From: Rhizobium oryzicola
GTDB taxonomy: Bacteria; Pseudomonadota; Alphaproteobacteria; Rhizobiales; Rhizobiaceae
Length of the DNA stretch: 64,000 bases
Assembly: GCF_030504645.1 (NCBI RefSeq)
Contig: NZ_JAUKWQ010000010.1
Span: 1 to 64,000, forward strand
Direction: 5' to 3'
Shown: piece after piece, positions 1 through 9,335 of the stretch
Numbering within the stretch: the first letter of the stretch is position 1
Layout of the letters: the number at the start of each line of letters is the position of its first letter
Program-made: the position numbers and the translations under genes
Notes under the pieces: model-generated
The model's input: the letters and a program-made list of their open reading frames with translations, nothing else
Database searches by the model: none
Told to the model about the DNA's origin: nothing

Positions 1-240
1 CCTCAGAGCCAAACCGTAACCCGGCCCACCAATCAGCATTCAGCCAATTTCCAGAGATTTCACTAGAACGAAGAACTTCGTCGCCAGCAGCGCCGCCGCC
101 CTCGTCAGTGACCCGGCTTATACGCCCACACCTCGGAAACGTCAACACCCGTTTTTAAAAAAATGTCATTTTTCTTCTTCCCTCTCCCGGATACGACAGC
201 GCACCGCTAATGTGGCGCCTTATTTTGCTGGAGTTTTCGC
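1..240. other. Intergenic leader at the window edge
   Basis: No gene is recognisable in these bases. The stretch includes a short palindrome (ACGAAG-AA-CTTCGT, 68-81) and an A/T-rich patch around 150-175 before the Shine-Dalgarno sequence GGAG of the following gene. It probably carries the promoter of the cyclodeaminase-helicase pair, but no promoter can be fixed by eye. Confidence 0.4.
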
Positions 241-1194
241 ATGATTGTCCTTGATGAACAAAATACGAGGGACGCACTTCCCTTCCCTGCCCTCATTGGT
301 ACGATTGAGGATATGTTCGCGCGCGACTGTGTCATGCCGCTTCGTCATCATCATGGGGTCAGCGTGCCGGGAGAGGCGAATGCGACCATGCTTCTCATGC
401 CTGCCTGGGTGCCGGGTGAGTATATGGGCGTGAAGATCCTCAACCTCTTTCCGGACAATCACACACGTTCACTTCCCACGATCTTTGGCTCCTATCTTTT
501 GTCCTCCGGCAAGACGGGGGAAATGCTCGCCATGGTCGATGGCGGTGAATTGACGGCGCGGCGCACAGCGGCAACGTCAGCTTTTGCAGCCAGATATCTG
601 GCGCGAGCGGATGCCGAGGAGATGTTGATGGTCGGCACCGGGCGCCTGGCTCTCAACCTGATCGAAGCGCATGCAGTGCACCGCCCGCTCAAACGGATCC
701 GCATCTGGGGCCGCTCACAGCAGAAGGCAGAAGAGCTGAGCGCACAAGCGGCGTCGCTTGGCTTTCAAACCGAGGTCGTAACCAATCTCGCATCTGCGGT
801 GCATTCGGCCGATATCATTTCCTGCGCGACCCTTTCGTCCGAGCCATTGATCAAGGGCGAATGGTTGAAACCCGGCACGCACATCGATCTGGTCGGCGCC
901 TTTACGCCGGCCATGCGTGAAAGCGATGACGAGGCGATTCGCCGTTCCCGCATCTTTGTCGACACGCGCGAGGGTGCCACAAAGGAGGGCGGCGATATCG
1001 CCATCCCGCTCAAGTCCGGCGTGATTGATGCCGACGACATCCTGGCAGAGCTCAAGGATTTCGCAACGGGTCTTCATGCAGGCCGTCAATCCGCTGATGA
1101 GATCACGCTGTTCAAGTCTGTTGGCGCAGCACTTGAGGACCTGGCTGGCGCCATTCTGGCCTATCAGACAGTGATCGGGAATCAGATAGCCTGA
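241..1194 (+). CDS. Ornithine cyclodeaminase / mu-crystallin family protein
   Basis: A 317-residue protein of the ornithine cyclodeaminase/mu-crystallin family, cytoplasmic NAD(P)-dependent enzymes acting on amino or imino acids. Seen here are the family's substrate-side segment GGELTARRTAATSAFAARYL (about residues 100-119), the Rossmann dinucleotide loop MVGTGRLALNLIEAH (about 129-143), DLVGAFTPAMRE and the C-terminal FKSVGAALEDLAGA. Length is normal for the family. The ATG is preceded by GGAG at nine bases. The stop overlaps the start of the helicase gene by one base (TGATG), so the two are probably cotranscribed. Family members include cyclodeaminases, delta-1-pyrroline-2-carboxylate reductases and iminosuccinate reductases; the substrate cannot be chosen from sequence alone. 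Confidence 0.88.
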   Translation: MIVLDEQNTRDALPFPALIGTIEDMFARDCVMPLRHHHGVSVPGEANATMLLMPAWVPGEYMGVKILNLFPDNHTRSLPTIFGSYLLSSGKTGEMLAMVDGGELTARRTAATSAFAARYLARADAEEMLMVGTGRLALNLIEAHAVHRPLKRIRIWGRSQQKAEELSAQAASLGFQTEVVTNLASAVHSADIISCATLSSEPLIKGEWLKPGTHIDLVGAFTPAMRESDDEAIRRSRIFVDTREGATKEGGDIAIPLKSGVIDADDILAELKDFATGLHAGRQSADEITLFKSVGAALEDLAGAILAYQTVIGNQIA

Positions 1195-3665
1195 TGACTG
1201 CAGTGAATTCTCAATTGCCGAAACTGCCCGTTACCGACGTCCTGCCGGAACTTGGTAGAGTGCTGCTAGAGGGAAACCGGGCGGTTCTCTCTGCTCCACC
1301 CGGTGCTGGCAAGACCACGCTTGTGCCGCTGTACCTGTTGGAACAGCCATGGTGCACCGGCAAGATCATCCTTCTGGAACCACGACGGCTGGCCGCCAGA
1401 GCCGCGGCCGGCCGCATGGCTTCGCTTCTTGGCGAGGCGGTGGGTGATACGGTCGGCTATCGCATGCGTCTTGATAACCGGATCTCGGCGGCTACCCGGA
1501 TTGAAGTGGTGACTGAAGGCGTCTTTGCCCGGATGATTCTGGATGACCCGGAGCTCAATGGGGTATCGGCGGTGCTTTTTGATGAATTCCACGAGCGCTC
1601 ACTCGATGCAGATTTCGGGCTGGCACTGGCGCTCGATGCCCAGAGCGCTCTGCGGGAAGATCTGAAGCTGCTCGTCATGTCAGCGACGCTCGATGTCGAG
1701 CGCGTCGCAGCCCTCCTGGACGAGGCCCCTGTCGTCAAAAGCGAGGGACGAAGTTTTCCGATCGATATCCGCCACAGCGACCGGGCACCTCAGGAACGCA
1801 TCGAAGATGCCATGGCGCGGGCGGTTCTCGAAGCCCATGCCAGCGAGAGCGGCTCGATCCTTGCCTTTCTTCCTGGTCAGGCAGAAATCCTGCGGACGAA
1901 GGAGCGCCTGGAGCAGAGGCTGCCGACACCCACCGTTCTTGTTCCTCTCTACGGCAATCTTTCACAGAAGGAACAGGATCTCGCCATCAAGCCAGCGCCT
2001 GGGGGCACGCGGAAGATCGTACTGGCGACCTCCATTGCCGAGACATCGATTACCATTGATGGTGTGCGGATTGTGATCGACAGTGGATTGCAGCGGCTTC
2101 CGGTCTTCGAACCCTCGACAGGGATTACGCGGCTTGAAACCTTACGGGTCTCCCGCGCATCCGCCGATCAGCGGGCCGGACGCGCAGGGCGAACCGAGCC
2201 AGGCATCGCTATTCGCCTGTGGCATGCCGGGCAGACGGCTGCCCTTCCCGCCTTCACGCCACCGCAGATCCTGGCGAGTGACCTTTCCGCTTTGGCGCTG
2301 GACCTTGCCCATTGGGGTGTCCGCGACCCGGCCGATCTTCGTTTCCTGGATCAACCGCCGGCGCCAGCGCTGAAAGAGGCACGCGACCTGCTTCGGATGA
2401 TGGGTGCACTGGATGGCCAAGACGGCATCACCGAGATGGGTCGGCAGATGCGTTCGCTTTCGCTCCCCCCGCGCCTGGCGGCCATGGCGATTGCCGGTGC
2501 GGCCTCCGGCCACGCATCGGCGGCCTGTCAGCTGGCGGTTTTGATGACCGAACAGGGACTGGGCGGGCCGAGCATCGATCTGGACGAGCGGCTGCGGTCG
2601 TTTCGCAACGAGCGGGGCGAGCGCGCTGAGTCAGCACGCAAGCTCGCCGCGCGTCTGGCCGCCTCACTGCCAAAAGCGCACACGGAGACCAACGAGCCTG
2701 TCAGTGCCGGTGCCCTATTGCTACATGCCTATCCGGATCGTGTAGCGATTCAACGCGGCGGGCGCGGTCGCTTCGTGATGGCGAATGGGCGGGGTGCCGA
2801 GCTGCCCGAGACCGAGCGATTGGCCGCGAGCCGCATGCTTGTGATTGCCGATCTGACCGGGCGGGCTGCGCAGGCGCGCATTCTCGCCGCAGCCGAAATC
2901 GATCGTGCGACCGTGGAAGAGGAACTTGGGCCCGCCATCATCCGTGCGGATGAAAGTGTCTTCGATCTGCAGAGCCGGCAGGTGCGCGCCAGAAAGGTTG
3001 TTCGGCTGGGAGCGCTGGTGCTGGAAGAGACGCCACTACCCCGCCCAACGGGACAGGCTGCAGCGGAAGCACTGGCTGCAGGCGTGCGGCTGCTTGGGCT
3101 CGACGCCCTGCCGTTTTCCAAGGATGCGCAACAGTTGCGGGAACGCCTTGGCTTTCTCCACCGGACCATCGGAGCGCCCTGGCCGGATGTGAGTGATGAA
3201 GCGCTGCTGGAGCAGTTGGAGAATTGGTTCGTGCCGTTCCAGTCAGGCCGTACGAGCCTTGATGGCGTGGACGTCGGGGGGTTGACGCAGGGGCTTCAAT
3301 CATTGATCCCGCATGAGGTGATGCGCGATCTGGACCGCCTGGCGCCGACCCATTTCGATGCGCCGACTGGCCAGCGGCATCCGATTCGTTATGATGGAGA
3401 CGAACCGGTGCTGGCCATTCGTGTCCAGGAGCTTTTCGGGCTGAAAGCACATCCTGCCGTCGCCGGCGGCCGTTTGCCGCTTCTTCTCGAGCTCACATCT
3501 CCCGCGCATCGTCCAATCCAGACGACACGTGATCTTGCAGGCTTCTGGACCGGATCCTGGAAGGACGTACGCGCCGATATGCGCGGCCGCTACCCCAAAC
3601 ATCCATGGCCGGAGGATCCTGCCAATGCCCCGCCGACGCATCGCGCAAAGCCGCGCGGAACCTGA
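1194..3665 (+). CDS. hrpB: ATP-dependent helicase HrpB
   Basis: An 823-residue DExH-box helicase of the HrpB family, RNA helicase-like cytoplasmic ATPases whose cellular role is still poorly defined. Visible motifs are Walker A APPGAGKTT (residues 34-42), DEFH near residue 128 (the HrpB form of the DEAH box), VMSATLD, and the motif VI arginine finger QRAGRAGRTEPG. The long C-terminal half carries the HrpB-specific region, and total length is typical. It starts within the stop codon of the cyclodeaminase gene and ends 7 bases before the ActS start, so it may be transcribed with both neighbours. Confidence 0.95.
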   Translation: MTAVNSQLPKLPVTDVLPELGRVLLEGNRAVLSAPPGAGKTTLVPLYLLEQPWCTGKIILLEPRRLAARAAAGRMASLLGEAVGDTVGYRMRLDNRISAATRIEVVTEGVFARMILDDPELNGVSAVLFDEFHERSLDADFGLALALDAQSALREDLKLLVMSATLDVERVAALLDEAPVVKSEGRSFPIDIRHSDRAPQERIEDAMARAVLEAHASESGSILAFLPGQAEILRTKERLEQRLPTPTVLVPLYGNLSQKEQDLAIKPAPGGTRKIVLATSIAETSITIDGVRIVIDSGLQRLPVFEPSTGITRLETLRVSRASADQRAGRAGRTEPGIAIRLWHAGQTAALPAFTPPQILASDLSALALDLAHWGVRDPADLRFLDQPPAPALKEARDLLRMMGALDGQDGITEMGRQMRSLSLPPRLAAMAIAGAASGHASAACQLAVLMTEQGLGGPSIDLDERLRSFRNERGERAESARKLAARLAASLPKAHTETNEPVSAGALLLHAYPDRVAIQRGGRGRFVMANGRGAELPETERLAASRMLVIADLTGRAAQARILAAAEIDRATVEEELGPAIIRADESVFDLQSRQVRARKVVRLGALVLEETPLPRPTGQAAAEALAAGVRLLGLDALPFSKDAQQLRERLGFLHRTIGAPWPDVSDEALLEQLENWFVPFQSGRTSLDGVDVGGLTQGLQSLIPHEVMRDLDRLAPTHFDAPTGQRHPIRYDGDEPVLAIRVQELFGLKAHPAVAGGRLPLLLELTSPAHRPIQTTRDLAGFWTGSWKDVRADMRGRYPKHPWPEDPANAPPTHRAKPRGT

Positions 3666-3672
3666 GACACGC

Positions 3673-4995
3673 ATGACAAAGACATCCTCGGCATCGCTGC
3701 GCGACACGCAGTTTGGTCGCTCAAGCCGGCGCATGCGCCTGCAAACCTTGGTGCGACTGCGCTGGCTGGCGGTTGCTGGCCAGACGACCACCGTTGCGGT
3801 CGTGGCGCTGGTTCTGCAGTTTCCCCTGCCGCTTCTGCCGGCGGCACTGTTGGTTTCCGCGCTCGCCACCGTCAATCTGACGCTGGCCATCCGCTTTCCG
3901 TCCACCCATCGTCTGGAGCCCGGTGCCTCGCTGGCGCTTCTTGCCTTCGATCTCCTGCAGATGCTTGGCCTGCTCTTCCTGACAGGCGGATTGGCAAACC
4001 CGTTCGCTCCGCTTCTCTGCGTCCCCGTCATCATATCATTTGCTTCGCAGCCGCTTCGCCACTCGCTTGTCCTGCTGGGCTTTGCAGTGACCTGCGCCTC
4101 CCTTCTGGCATTCTCGCCCTATGCCGTGCCATGGCGTCTGGGTGAACAGCTGGTGGTTCATCCCGTTCTGCAGCTGGGAACCTGGTGCGCGATCGTTTCC
4201 ATGATGTCGTTTGCGGCCTTTTATGCCTACCGCGTCTCACACGAAGCGACGCTTCTGGCCGATGCGCTGGCTGCGACAGAACTGGTGCTGGAACGGGAGA
4301 AGCATCTCTCACAACTGGATGGACTGGCGGCGGCCGCTGCACACGAACTCGGGACGCCGCTTGCCACAATCAGCGTTGTCGCCAAGGAGATGGAGCGGGA
4401 GCTTTCCGGCGATGAGAGGTTCCGGGAAGATGTCGCGCTCCTGCGCAGCCAGAGTGAAAGATGCCGCGACATATTGAGGCGGCTGACCTCCCTGTCTGCT
4501 GACAATGAGGAGCATATGCGCCGACTGCCTTTCTCCTCCTTGATCGAGGAGGTGATCGCGCCGCAGCGGCAGTTCGGAATCGAGCTTGTCCTTGTCGAAA
4601 AAGGCGATCGTGGCCGTGAGCCGGTGGGAAATCGCAATGCGGGTATTCTCTACGGGCTTGGAAATCTCGTCGAAAATGCTGTGGATTTTGCGCAAAGCCA
4701 AGTCGTTCTCACCACGAATCACGATGCTGAACGCGTGACGATCACGATCGAAGACGATGGCGAGGGCTATCCCGCGGATGTTTTATCTCATATCGGGGAA
4801 CCCTATATGACGACGAGAGGGCGCGAAAACGAAACGGCTGGCGGCCTTGGCCTCGGGCTTTTCATCGCGAAAACGCTTCTTGAACGTTCCGGTGCCACTC
4901 TCGTCTTTGAAAACCGGGATGGTGGCGAACATGGGGCCCGGGTTCGGGTTTCCTGGCCGAGATCGGTCATGGAAATGGGACCCAGGGCGACGTAA
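3673..4995 (+). CDS. actS: Redox sensor histidine kinase ActS (RegB/PrrB type)
   Basis: A 440-residue membrane histidine kinase of the RegB/PrrB/ActS family, which senses respiratory redox state and phosphorylates ActR. About six hydrophobic segments fill residues 30-190. Diagnostic marks are GGLANPF (105-111), the quinone-associated motif of RegB; the H-box AHELGTPLATI with His224; and Cys264 in SERCRDIL, matching the redox-active cysteine of RegB. ATPase motifs follow: NLVENA (331-336), DDGEG (361-365) and GGLGLGLF (390-397). An upstream in-frame ATG at 3529 lies inside hrpB; the ATG at 3673 gives the family N-terminus and is preferred. actR follows after 60 bases. Confidence 0.94.
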   Translation: MTKTSSASLRDTQFGRSSRRMRLQTLVRLRWLAVAGQTTTVAVVALVLQFPLPLLPAALLVSALATVNLTLAIRFPSTHRLEPGASLALLAFDLLQMLGLLFLTGGLANPFAPLLCVPVIISFASQPLRHSLVLLGFAVTCASLLAFSPYAVPWRLGEQLVVHPVLQLGTWCAIVSMMSFAAFYAYRVSHEATLLADALAATELVLEREKHLSQLDGLAAAAAHELGTPLATISVVAKEMERELSGDERFREDVALLRSQSERCRDILRRLTSLSADNEEHMRRLPFSSLIEEVIAPQRQFGIELVLVEKGDRGREPVGNRNAGILYGLGNLVENAVDFAQSQVVLTTNHDAERVTITIEDDGEGYPADVLSHIGEPYMTTRGRENETAGGLGLGLFIAKTLLERSGATLVFENRDGGEHGARVRVSWPRSVMEMGPRAT

Positions 4996-5055
4996 ACTGA
5001 CCCGGAGGCGCTTCCTGATCGTAGATTGCGCGAGAGCCTCAGTTGGAGAAATACA

Positions 5056-5634
5056 ATGGTGGCAGAGAAGATTGAGCGAAACGATGTGAAAACCTTGGGC
5101 GAACTGGGGCCGGATCCTTCGCTTCTGATCGTTGACGATGATGCACCCTTCCTGCGCCGGCTGGCCCGCGCCATGGAAAGCCGTGGCTTCACTGTAGAAG
5201 TGGCTGAATCTGTTGCGGAGGGCATCGCAAAGTCCCGCGCACATCCGCCGAAATATGCGGTGATTGACTTGCGCCTTGGCGACGGCAACGGGCTGGACGT
5301 GATCGAAGCCATTCGCGAGCGCCGCGAAGACACCCGCGTGATCGTGCTGACCGGCTATGGCAATATCGCAACCGCCGTGACCGCCGTGAAGCTGGGTGCG
5401 GTGGATTACCTTTCCAAACCCGCCGATGCGGACGATGTCTATGCTGCGCTGACACAGCGGCCGGGTGAGAAGGCGGATGTGCCTGAAAACCCGATGTCAG
5501 CGGACCGCGTTCGCTGGGAGCATATACAGCGGGTGTATGAAATGTGTGAGCGCAACGTCTCCGAGACTGCCCGCCGCCTGAACATGCATCGCCGTACACT
5601 TCAGCGCATTCTGGCGAAGCGCGCTCCGAAGTAA
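5056..5634 (+). CDS. actR: Response regulator ActR (RegA/PrrA type)
   Basis: A 192-residue response regulator, partner of ActS, which in Rhizobiaceae controls acid tolerance, carbon and nitrogen metabolism and respiration. The receiver domain shows the acidic triad VDDDA, Asp71 as phosphorylation site (VIDLRLGDGNGLDVI), VLTGYG and Lys121 (SKPADADD). A proline-containing linker leads to a Fis-type helix-turn-helix NVSETARRLNMHRRTLQRIL at the C-terminus. The ATG at 5056 follows GGAG; an alternative ATG at 5026 would add ten unlikely residues. Family length and helix sequence are strongly conserved, so the call is secure. Confidence 0.95.
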   Translation: MVAEKIERNDVKTLGELGPDPSLLIVDDDAPFLRRLARAMESRGFTVEVAESVAEGIAKSRAHPPKYAVIDLRLGDGNGLDVIEAIRERREDTRVIVLTGYGNIATAVTAVKLGAVDYLSKPADADDVYAALTQRPGEKADVPENPMSADRVRWEHIQRVYEMCERNVSETARRLNMHRRTLQRILAKRAPK

Positions 5635-5637
5635 TCT

Positions 5638-6126
5638 TTACATTTCCTCGAAGGATCGGCCGGTCGCCCATTCGGCGGCCAGCAGGCGTTGCGCAGCAGC
5701 TCTTGAAAAGTTCAGCATAAAGGATTTGCGGGCGGCAGGGGTGAGCTTATGCTCCGGTGCCTCGCGGAGCAGATGCGCGCCATAGCCATCCGAGAGAATC
5801 AGCCCGCACTCTTCGGGAAAGATATCCAGCGGCACATCCTTATGGGTGGCGAAGAAAAGTCTGTCGCAAAAGTCGCGGTAATCGGGCCATTTGCGGTCCA
5901 CCCGAAAATCCTCGATCGACGTCTTGATCTCGATGATCCAGATTTCCCCCTTGGCCGTGACGCTGGCGAGATCGGCGCGACGGCCATTGGAGAGCGAGAG
6001 TTCCGGCAGTAACGCATGCCGCATTTCGCTCAGCAGGAGTTGTACGCCCTTGCGCACCATCATCGCACGTGCGGATTGCCGCCCGTCAACCAGCGGATTG
6101 TTGGAACCGATATTGACAAGTGTCAT
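5638..6126 (-). CDS. mmcB: MmcB family putative DNA-repair endonuclease
   Basis: About 162 residues of the MmcB family, named from the mitomycin C response in Caulobacter and predicted to have a PD-(D/E)XK nuclease fold. The core is visible: RADLASVTAKGEIWIIEIK supplies the Asp and the Glu-x-Lys pair, followed by the conserved DFRVDRKWPDYRDFCDRLFFA block. It converges on actR, whose stop lies 3 bases away. An upstream ATG at 6159 would lengthen it by 11 residues; 6126 is preferred because the sequence from MTLVNIG onward resembles the family, although neither start has a strong ribosome binding site. Confidence 0.85.
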   Translation of the reverse strand: MTLVNIGSNNPLVDGRQSARAMMVRKGVQLLLSEMRHALLPELSLSNGRRADLASVTAKGEIWIIEIKTSIEDFRVDRKWPDYRDFCDRLFFATHKDVPLDIFPEECGLILSDGYGAHLLREAPEHKLTPAARKSFMLNFSRAAAQRLLAAEWATGRSFEEM

Positions 6127-6303
6127 GAACTTTGTCCGCAATGGTGGGCAATGTTGCAAAAAGGCAATGGCACATTCCTATTGTGCACCGGCGAACAGTC
6201 GCGGCATCTCAATGCCTTGCCAAGGCAGTTGTAATCGAAAATAACGTCCCATCAAAGATGATCGACTCATCTTCATTTCCTAAACAAATCGTAAGAGACA
6301 TCC

Positions 6304-6975
6304 ATGCGAACCCGCTCCAGCATGATTGCATCCGGTCTTATTGGGATGCTCGCCCTGCTGGGCTGCGCCACCTCGACCCTGGCACAGCCCAAGATCCTCG
6401 ACTTCCGTGGCGACAGCGAAACCATCTATAGCGATGCCTATGGTCCGGTAACCGACGCAGGCTTCAAGCTGCCGGCGATCCCGATCAACCGCGTCGACAA
6501 GAAGTTCCATCGCCAGGTCGTTCACTTCGACACGCAGGAGCGCGCCGGAACGATCATCGTGAACACCCGCGAACGCTTCCTGTACTATGTGATGGGTGAC
6601 GGCAAGGCCATGCGTTACGGCATCGGCGTCGGCAAGCAGGGCTTTGCCTGGGCGGGCGAAGCCTATATTGCCTGGAAGCAGGAATGGCCGACCTGGCATC
6701 CCCCGAAGGAAATGGCGCAGCGCAAGCCTGATGTCGCCCGCTATGTCGATGACGGCATGGGTCCTGGTCTCAGCAATCCGCTGGGGGCTCGCGCCATGTA
6801 TCTCTACAACGAGAAGGGTCAAGACACGCTGTTCCGCCTGCACGGCACGCCGGAATGGGCCTCGATCGGCACGGCCGCTTCGTCCGGCTGCATTCGCCTG
6901 ATGAACCAGGATGTGATCGATCTCTACAGCCGCGTCCGCCCGGGCCGCAGCGCCAAGGTCGTCGTTATCCAGTAA
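6304..6975 (+). CDS. L,D-transpeptidase (YkuD/ErfK family), putative lipoprotein
   Basis: A 223-residue periplasmic L,D-transpeptidase, which makes 3-3 peptidoglycan cross-links or attaches proteins to peptidoglycan. The N-terminus is a signal peptide ending in a lipobox-like LLGC (Cys21), so lipid anchoring is possible, though cleavage after TLA at residue 27 would be an alternative. The YkuD catalytic motif is clear: His180 (LHGTPEW) and SSGCIRLM with nucleophile Cys196. The typical upstream segment FDTQERAGTIIVNTRERFLYY is present. The gene stands alone, followed by a strong terminator. Rhizobiaceae carry many such paralogues, so no specific name is given. Confidence 0.93.
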   Translation: MRTRSSMIASGLIGMLALLGCATSTLAQPKILDFRGDSETIYSDAYGPVTDAGFKLPAIPINRVDKKFHRQVVHFDTQERAGTIIVNTRERFLYYVMGDGKAMRYGIGVGKQGFAWAGEAYIAWKQEWPTWHPPKEMAQRKPDVARYVDDGMGPGLSNPLGARAMYLYNEKGQDTLFRLHGTPEWASIGTAASSGCIRLMNQDVIDLYSRVRPGRSAKVVVIQ

Positions 6976-7002
6976 GACGGATCTTTATTTTGATTGCATG
7001 GA

Positions 7003-7026
7003 ACGGCGCGGAAACGCGCCGTTTTT
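7003..7026 (+). terminator. Intrinsic terminator after the L,D-transpeptidase gene
   Basis: Perfect 8-bp GC-rich stem ACGGCGCG / CGCGCCGT with a GAAA tetraloop (7011-7014) followed by TTTT. It lies 28 bases after the L,D-transpeptidase stop on the same strand. Confidence 0.9.
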
Positions 7027-7044
7027 CGTTTGTCGCGACGAACG

Positions 7045-7066
7045 AAAAGGGCAGCCGAAGCTGCCC
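7045..7066 (-). terminator. Intrinsic terminator after malate synthase gene
   Basis: Read on the minus strand, the stem GGGCAGC / GCTGCCC with loop TTCG is followed by TTTTCGTT. It sits 25 bases past the glcB stop, back to back with the terminator of the converging L,D-transpeptidase gene. Confidence 0.85.
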
Positions 7067-7090
7067 CCTACACTAAGCTTCCTCAGCGAA

Positions 7091-9262
7091 TCACGCGATC
7101 GCTTTCGCCTTGGCCTCCAGGCGACGGCGATGAAGCACAGGTTCGGTATAACCGTTCGGCTGTTCGCGCCCCTTCAGGACCAGTTCGAGCGCCGCCTGGA
7201 ACGCGACCGATTCGTCGAAACGTCCGGCCATCGGCTGATAAAGCGGATCGCCCGCATTCTGGCCATCCACGACGGCTGCCATGCGCCGCAGGGTCTCGAT
7301 AATCTGTTGCTCGGTCACCAAGCCATGATGCAGCCAGTTCGCCATATGCTGGGCGGAAATGCGCAGGGTGGCGCGGTCTTCCATCAGGCCGACATTGTTG
7401 ATGTCTGGCACCTTGGAGCAGCCGACGCCCTGATCGACCCAGCGCACCACATAGCCCAGAATACCCTGAGCATTGTTATCCAACTCACGCTGGATTTCCT
7501 CAGGCGTCCAGTTGGGACGCTGCGCGACCGGCACCGACAGGATATCCGTAAGCTTTGCGCGCGAGCGGCTTTTCAGGCCGTTCTGGACTTCAGCAACACT
7601 AACGCTGTGGTAATGCGTGGCGTGCAGCGTGGCCGCCGTCGGTGACGGAACCCAGGCCGTGTTGGCGCCCGCCTTCGGATGCGCAATCTTCTGCTCCAGC
7701 ATGGCGGCCATCAGGTCCGGCATGGCCCACATGCCCTTGCCGATCTGGGCGTGGCCGGAAAGCCCGCATTCCAATCCAATGTCGACATTCCAATTTTCAT
7801 AGGCCGCTATCCATGCGGCCTGTTTCATGTCGCCCTTGCGGATCATCGGCCCGGCTTCCATGGAGGTATGGATCTCGTCACCGGTGCGATCGAGGAAGCC
7901 GGTATTGATAAACACCACCCGTTCGCGGGCAGCGCGAATGCATTCCTTGAGGTTGACGGTCGTGCGCCGCTCCTCGTCCATAATGCCCATCTTGATGGTG
8001 TTCGGTGCCATGCCCAGCGCCTTTTCCACACGGGCAAAGATTTCCGAAGCAAAGGCCACTTCTTCCGGCCCATGCATCTTGGGCTTCACCACATACATGG
8101 AACCCGCGCGCGAATTCTGCCGGCGACCGCCGGGACCGACATCGTGAAGCGCGATCAGCGCCGTCACCATGGCGTCCATCAGGCCTTCCGGTACTTCGCG
8201 ACCGTCGCGATCGAGGATCGCCGGATTCGTCATCAGATGCCCGACATTGCGCACCAGCATCAGCGAGCGGCCGGGAATCGTCTTTTCCATACCGTCGGCA
8301 CCGGTAAAAGCGACATCCGGGTTCAGGCGGCGCGTGAAGGTCTTGTCGCCCTTGGTCACCTCTTCTGTCAGGTCGCCCTCCATGAGACCGAGCCAGTTGC
8401 GATAGACAACCACCTTGTCCTCGGCATCGACAGCGGCAACCGAATCCTCACAGTCCATGATCGTGGTGATCGCCGATTCGAGCAGCACATCGGAGATATG
8501 CGCCTTGTCCGTCTTGCCGATCGCGGTACCAGCATCGATGCGAATATCAACGTGCAGGCCATTGCGCTTCAGGATCAGGGCAGAGGGCTTTGCGGCATCG
8601 CCGCGATAGCCGGCAAATTGCGTGGGATCAGAGAGCCCCGTTTCCGTTCCGCTGGCCAGCACCACAAACAGAGCCTGATCGGTAACCTTGAAACCTGCCG
8701 CATCGCGCCAGCTTGCGCCGGACAAGGGGGCGGAGCGATCGAGAAAATCGCGCGCCCAGGCAATCACCTTCTCCCCGCGAACAGGATTGTAGCCCTTTCC
8801 CTTTTCAGCGCCGTCCGATTCAGCAATGGCGTCTGTTCCGTACAGCGCGTCGTAAAGCGAGCCCCAACGCGCATTGGCGGCATTCAATGCATAGCGTGCA
8901 TTCATCACGGGGACGACCAACTGCGGGCCGGCAATCGCGGCGATTTCCGGATCGACATTGGCGGTGGACACCGAGAAGGCCGGGCCTTCCGGCAGAATGT
9001 AGCCGATCTCGCGCAGGTAAGCTTCATAGGCGGCGAGATCGACAGGCGCGCCATTCTTGCGATACCAGTCATCCAGCTTTGCCTGGAACTGGTCGCGCGT
9101 GTCCAGCAGCGCCCGGTTCTTCGGTGCAAGATCATGAACGAGCGCGGAAAACGCGGCGAAGAAATGATCCGCTTCTATCCCGGTCTCCGGCAGCGCTTCT
9201 TCCACCAGAAAGGTGTGCAGCGCTTCGTCGATCGCCAGACCGTGTTTTTCAATGCGGCTCAT
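7091..9262 (-). CDS. glcB: Malate synthase G
   Basis: A 723-residue malate synthase G, condensing glyoxylate with acetyl-CoA to malate in the glyoxylate bypass. Length is that of the G isoform. Family blocks are visible throughout, including [20 protein letters not shown], the Mg/glyoxylate region [31 protein letters not shown] sequence and [17 protein letters not shown] near the catalytic C-terminal part. The ATG at 9262 has GGAG six bases upstream; an ATG four codons earlier (9274) is also usable. No isocitrate lyase gene is in the window. A P450 gene lies 73 bases upstream on the same strand. Confidence 0.95.
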   Translation of the reverse strand: MSRIEKHGLAIDEALHTFLVEEALPETGIEADHFFAAFSALVHDLAPKNRALLDTRDQFQAKLDDWYRKNGAPVDLAAYEAYLREIGYILPEGPAFSVSTANVDPEIAAIAGPQLVVPVMNARYALNAANARWGSLYDALYGTDAIAESDGAEKGKGYNPVRGEKVIAWARDFLDRSAPLSGASWRDAAGFKVTDQALFVVLASGTETGLSDPTQFAGYRGDAAKPSALILKRNGLHVDIRIDAGTAIGKTDKAHISDVLLESAITTIMDCEDSVAAVDAEDKVVVYRNWLGLMEGDLTEEVTKGDKTFTRRLNPDVAFTGADGMEKTIPGRSLMLVRNVGHLMTNPAILDRDGREVPEGLMDAMVTALIALHDVGPGGRRQNSRAGSMYVVKPKMHGPEEVAFASEIFARVEKALGMAPNTIKMGIMDEERRTTVNLKECIRAARERVVFINTGFLDRTGDEIHTSMEAGPMIRKGDMKQAAWIAAYENWNVDIGLECGLSGHAQIGKGMWAMPDLMAAMLEQKIAHPKAGANTAWVPSPTAATLHATHYHSVSVAEVQNGLKSRSRAKLTDILSVPVAQRPNWTPEEIQRELDNNAQGILGYVVRWVDQGVGCSKVPDINNVGLMEDRATLRISAQHMANWLHHGLVTEQQIIETLRRMAAVVDGQNAGDPLYQPMAGRFDESVAFQAALELVLKGREQPNGYTEPVLHRRRLEAKAKAIA

Positions 9263-9335
9263 CCTGATCTCCATTCATTTATCCTTGAGAACAGGTTCTT
9301 GCGCGCTGAGGGCCGCTAGTCAATGCGGCATTGGT

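Noticed and set aside
7679..9319. Long plus-strand open frame (546 codons) opposite glcB
   Set aside because: It lies entirely antisense to a conserved enzyme, shows no family motifs, and is explained by GC-rich codon bias.
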